This document shows, in pieces, positions 59,946 through 64,000 of a DNA stretch of 64,000 bases. The position numbers were made by a program, and so were the translations under genes. How positions within the stretch are numbered: position 1 is the stretch's first letter; every line of letters begins with the position of its first letter. This stretch comes from Ancylostoma caninum (lineage: Eukaryota > Nematoda > Chromadorea > Rhabditida > Ancylostomatidae). The stretch spans positions 269,001 through 333,000 of the forward strand of contig JBAJFG010000011.1 in the NCBI GenBank assembly GCA_037903475.1, in the 5' to 3' direction. The notes under the pieces were generated by a model. That model did no database searches. It was not told the DNA's origin and saw nothing but the letters and a program-made list of their open reading frames with translations.

Positions 59946-62900
59946 GCAGGAATAAGGGTACAAAAAAGTAGCTCAATGTGAAACTGGTTCAACAATCACA
60001 AATTGGCCAGAAATCAAAAGAGCAACTAAGAGCAAAACAGAAAAAAAAAACGGTGAAGAAGAAAAAACGAATGGAAAACAAGTGTGACTTCAGACAGAAG
60101 CCACTAAGTCCCATTTAACATTTGTAAAGCTCAGCGGATACCAGCGAGTGCCAGACTTTAGGTTTACCTTAGCGGTCCACGTTTTTCTCTTCGTTCAATA
60201 AGAACATCTCCCAGTGATTCATTGACATTTTCATGCTAAGAATTCATGATGTAAACCCGTCTCGTCCTTCAAGAAAATGAAGTTTGCAGCTTCGATTTCA
60301 TCATACGGAACATCCTCAAAATCGCCAGAAAGCTACACGAGTCTGCTTTTTAACTGATGATTGTAATACACCAAATATTCGTTGAAGGATCTAATACGGG
60401 GCTAATTTCACATGCAAAAAAAAACTTTTCGAATTTTCCACAACTAACAGGCTGATCCGGTATGTCTCGATATGAGCAACACATCTCCTATTTCACTAAC
60501 AGTCAGAAACTTCTGCTTTGGAATATAACATCGTAAGTGGGGAAAACTTGAAAAACCAAAAAACGCCTGCGGCGAAAGAACGCCGCAGAATCCAACGACC
60601 TCAATGTCGGCATCGCTCGTTTCCACCCCAAGCCGTACTAAAAAGCAGAAAAATTTTCTTAGAACAGATAACTTAACGAAGAATTCGCAAAAAGTACGCA
60701 AAAATATTCAAAACTTATGCAATGAAAAGCTTACGACGAGCATTCAAAGAACGAAGAATGCACTAAACGCCAGGCGGTGCACCTGTTTCTTCGCCGTGTC
60801 GTCGGAAAATAAAAGTTCGTCATGGCGCGCTGGCATACAAAAACGAAGTGGCAAAAGTCACGCAGGAATAGTATTAGCGACTCAGTCAGCGTAATCCTCC
60901 TAGAAATAAGTCGGAGTACATAGAAAGACGTTACATCCTGATATGAAGCATTAATGCGGTGTTAAGCAGCTTTTAGGATGAGCACTTGCTTCGTTCATGT
61001 TGCGTTCCAAAACAAAAGCTGTCTGGGTTAGTGCGTGAACTCTCGCAACCGCTGAATTCTCGATCCTAACACTGAGTGATTTAAGGTTCGGGTTTATGTG
61101 TGTGAATTCATCTTTCTTTTCCGACTTCCTACGTTTTTCTCGCCGTGCTCAGCCAGCCAAAGTACTTTTCAAAGACCAGAAACTAATCAATTTGCTCGAG
61201 TTCGCCGCAGATTCTGTGTTGTAATGGACTTTTTATTGCTAAAATGTGTAGTGGGAGAATGTGTGCAGTTCATTTTGTTGCGGAGAAAAAGAAAAATTGG
61301 AGAGGGAAAAGAGGCAAGGAAGCGCTCGCTGCGCTATGTACAAGGCAATTATTTGGAACGCGGTGTTAAACACCTATGAGGACGATAAGAAGGGAGAACT
61401 AAGCTGCAAGAACAACTGGGTTTCATTCCAACAAAAAGGGATCAGGACGATCGAAATCTGAAAAACAAGATCTCTTACAATTGACTTGAATAGGATTTTA
61501 TTAGAGCTACATTTGAAACTTGAAAATTTGAAAGAAAAAAGACTTCAAGATAATCTAACGTGAAATCTCTACCCTACTAATCTTTTTTTTTTAAATTTGC
61601 TTCTTCATTCCCAAGGAGGGAGAGAGGGGGAGAGGGAACTCTTTTCGATGACTTCCTCATCCTCTTGAAAGAGTTCCCCTTATCTTCTGCAGTTTTCCAT
61701 AGAACTTTATTCCAAACGGTTGCTGCTATACTTTTCGAGAAGTATGATGTTTTTTGTCCTTTCCGACGACAATGGTTTCGCCACGCATCGATTGGTTGCC
61801 GACGACAACGGCGACAGTTGGCGGCTTTGGCAGAAGCGTCACCATTATTAAAAATCTCTCAAAAAAAGAACATTGGTTGTAGTGGTTCTCCTCGACCAGA
61901 TACGAACGTTTTGGTGAACTTGTCAGACGTTGAACAATTTCTCGTCTTAAATCTATTCCTACTTATTTCTACATTGAATCTTTTGATGTTTCACGCGATG
62001 CCAGCAAAAAGACCATTAGCAATGAAATATATGATTAAACTGGTTTGAAATGCCATTACTTCGGGAGAAATATTGGGATGGTGGGCCGGTTCTGAAAATT
62101 TTCGTCGCCCTGTCCATTCCGGATGCACATCCGATCAAGTTTAATAGTTTTTCAGGCAAGCTATGTATTACAACAGGTTGTTGCGAAAATAATTGCCGTT
62201 TCGAGGTATGCTCAATTGAACCTTTCTGTTCTGCCCATTTTGAGGTTATTCAGCCCAATTTATGTGATCATCTGATAGGGCTTTTCTTCCTTATTCGTAT
62301 CCTACTTGAACATTCTGTCTAGCTCGTTCCTGAGGATTTTTATGAGGTCGCGAACAAATGATGAGCCAAAACGATTTTCGGGTGATTATGGTTGATGACT
62401 TCAAACTCGATCATTCTTTGTCGGAGGTACGCGGGGATCTTGCGTTTGTTTTGGCTTGGAATCGTTTTCCCAGCGGACAGTGAGCTAGGGGTTCGCAAGG
62501 TTCTTTTCTTACGATTTTAAACTCAAATGCAACCGTGGTCGCGGTCGCATGGTGCCGCTAGACGATCAGGCGTTGAGGACAGCCGTGAAGCCTAAACCAG
62601 ATCTTACCATCTGGATGATAAGAGCAGGGGTGGATGTCCACTATACTACAGTTTCAATACATCTGACTTCATGAACCCCACACGATCTGACCTTACCTGG
62701 TGTGACATCTTTTCTAACTTAATTTTTTTTTCGACCCAAAACGAATAATTTCTAGAATATGCTAGTTTCTGTACGATAACAAGAAATGCGAATGGGTATG
62801 GGAGGAAACGATTTCCCAGTTCTAACAAGTTTGTAAGTTTTCCCAAGCCAGATCTTCTCTCCAGGGAGGTTGTGTCAGGAGTTTGGCGGTGCTGTAAAGG

Positions 62901-63476
62901 TGTGATTGACTGCACACTTCTACAGCCTAGTCAAAGGTTGACAGCAGAGTCCTAGCATTATAATTTCGAGCTGAGATCCGCAAATCTGCTATAGATGCGG
63001 TCGGCAGTGGTGAACAAATGGTGGTTTTCTCCCGTTTACGGACATCTAATACCCAGCCTCATTTCTGAGCGCATGGGATGGTCCTTCTTGGCATTTCTTG
63101 CATGAATTAACGTTGAAAGACAATTCAGTTGTTTAGCCAAAGGGTTTCATGTCTTGGAAAAGCCTAGAAAAGTTTCATGAATATCCCAAAACTGTATAGG
63201 ACCTTCATCCCATTCAAACCAACTTGCTGAAGAACAGCTAGGGATTATCAGTGCAGAAGTACCTCAGTACTGAGTCCACAGATAGCCTCAACTAGAACTT
63301 CTTCTACTGCACGTCTTCTGATTCGATCGACCCAGGGCCGCCATGCAAAGAGCTTCAAGCTTGTTGAATAGAATTATGTGGGCAAATGCTTTGAAATGCA
63401 TTCTTATTCGTACTGTCTGCTGTTTGAATCTTGCTTGCCACGCCCTCCAGTGAATTGGGTATTAGATGTCCCACAA
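59946..63476. other. Upstream region of tomm-40; no further gene recognised
   Basis: The promoter of tomm-40 is expected in the first kilobase. Open frames at 61665-62322 are not recognisable. The phrase GGTTGTTGCGAAAATAATTG at 62176-62195 resembles mariner-type termini, but no partner end was found. Confidence 0.5.
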
Positions 63477-63947
63477 CAGGGGTGCGCGGAATTTTCCGTT
63501 TTCCGTTTTACGCTCTGCGTTTTCCGCCCATTTTTGGCCTTCCGTTTTACGTTCTACGTTTTACGGGATTTTAGCCCGGAAAACGGAGAATCCCGGAAAC
63601 TTATGGAGGGAGACGAGGTATTTGTTTTCGGGGTGTTTCCCAATCCTGAAGAGGGTTCAAGTGTTTTGATGCGCAATGTATATGAGTTCACAACAATGGC
63701 GCTAAAATTGACGTCCAACCGAAGTACCGTCAGTAGACTTGAAGTTACCTAATTACTTGAAAGGGTCACCACTTATGCTCATCAAGAAGATACTTAGGAA
63801 ATCCAATGTTGAGGAGGACTTTTGGTCACAAACCTATGCTTGGGCAAAATTTTCCGTTTTCCGTTTTACGCTTTCCGTTTTCCGTCCATTTTTGGCCTTC
63901 CGTTTTAAGTTTTACGGGATTTCAAATTTTACTTCCGCACATCCCTG
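63477..63947. mobile_element. hAT-like non-autonomous element (471 bp) with internal direct repeats
   Basis: The ends CAGGGGTGCGCGGAA and rev-comp CAGGGATGTGCGGAA are inverted, and near-matching 8-bp flanks TCCCACAA (63469-63476) and TCCCGCAA (63949-63956) surround them. One extra G separates the right end from its flank. Inside, a TTCCGTTTTCCGTTTTACG-rich block of about 80 bp appears twice in the same orientation, at about 63491-63572 and 63848-63922. No transposase is encoded. Confidence 0.8.
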
Positions 63948-64000
63948 GTCCCGCAACCGTTTTCTCCTGCTCCAGGGTAGCGTTAAGCCACATATCCTAA

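Noticed and set aside
1..64000. tRNA, rRNA, spliced-leader RNA genes and CRISPR arrays
   Set aside because: I scanned by eye for box B (GGTTCGANNCC), the spliced-leader sequence and regularly spaced repeats on both strands and saw none that fit. A covariance-model search would be more sensitive.

Overview
This is a eukaryotic, animal-type window. It most resembles the genome of a nematode, probably a clade V (strongylid or hookworm-like) parasite. The evidence is: two conserved animal genes with short GT-AG introns and TTTCAG-type acceptors; acceptor-like sites 12-14 nt upstream of both start codons, as expected for spliced-leader trans-splicing; close resemblance of the encoded TOM40 to the nematode protein as I remember it; and dense TA-flanked inverted-repeat elements. 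The species is inference. I see no bacterial genes, rRNA, tRNA or CRISPR.

Both secure genes are on the minus strand. A TOM40 homologue (tomm-40; 10 coding exons, 305 aa, 59929 down to 53273) is the mitochondrial outer-membrane protein-import channel. About 4.2 kb downstream of it is a CCDC25 homologue (5 coding exons, 208 aa, 49041 down to 46583), an NFACT-R domain protein with a charged C-terminal helix. Every splice phase in both models is consistent, and each has an AATAAA signal in a reasonable place. The gap between them is too wide for a typical nematode operon. A third, weak candidate is a phase-consistent three-exon minus-strand ORF of 151 aa at 33180-32445, with no recognised family.

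The rest (about 1-46 kb, 49-52.7 kb, 60-64 kb) holds no gene I recognise. It is populated by non-autonomous DNA elements: a 1.48-kb fold-back at 14782-16261; two copies of a 270-bp TA-flanked MITE (18568 and 33310); a Tc1-like MITE at 24113-24646; a hAT-like element with a perfect 8-bp target duplication at 37729-38635; a palindromic MITE at 43400-43710; an imperfect inverted repeat at 44086-44724; a mariner-like element inside the CCDC25 intron; a fold-back at 49905-50075; and a second hAT-like element at 63477-63947. A further dispersed repeat of about 160-220 bp occurs five times, once inside a tomm-40 intron. There are also a tandem repeat near 1.7-2.1 kb, an interspersed 18-bp motif cluster near 21.2 kb, and seven long G or C homopolymer tracts. 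A perfect 38-bp palindrome at 32873-32957 carries the let-7 seed word and overlaps the predicted splice donor of the candidate gene.
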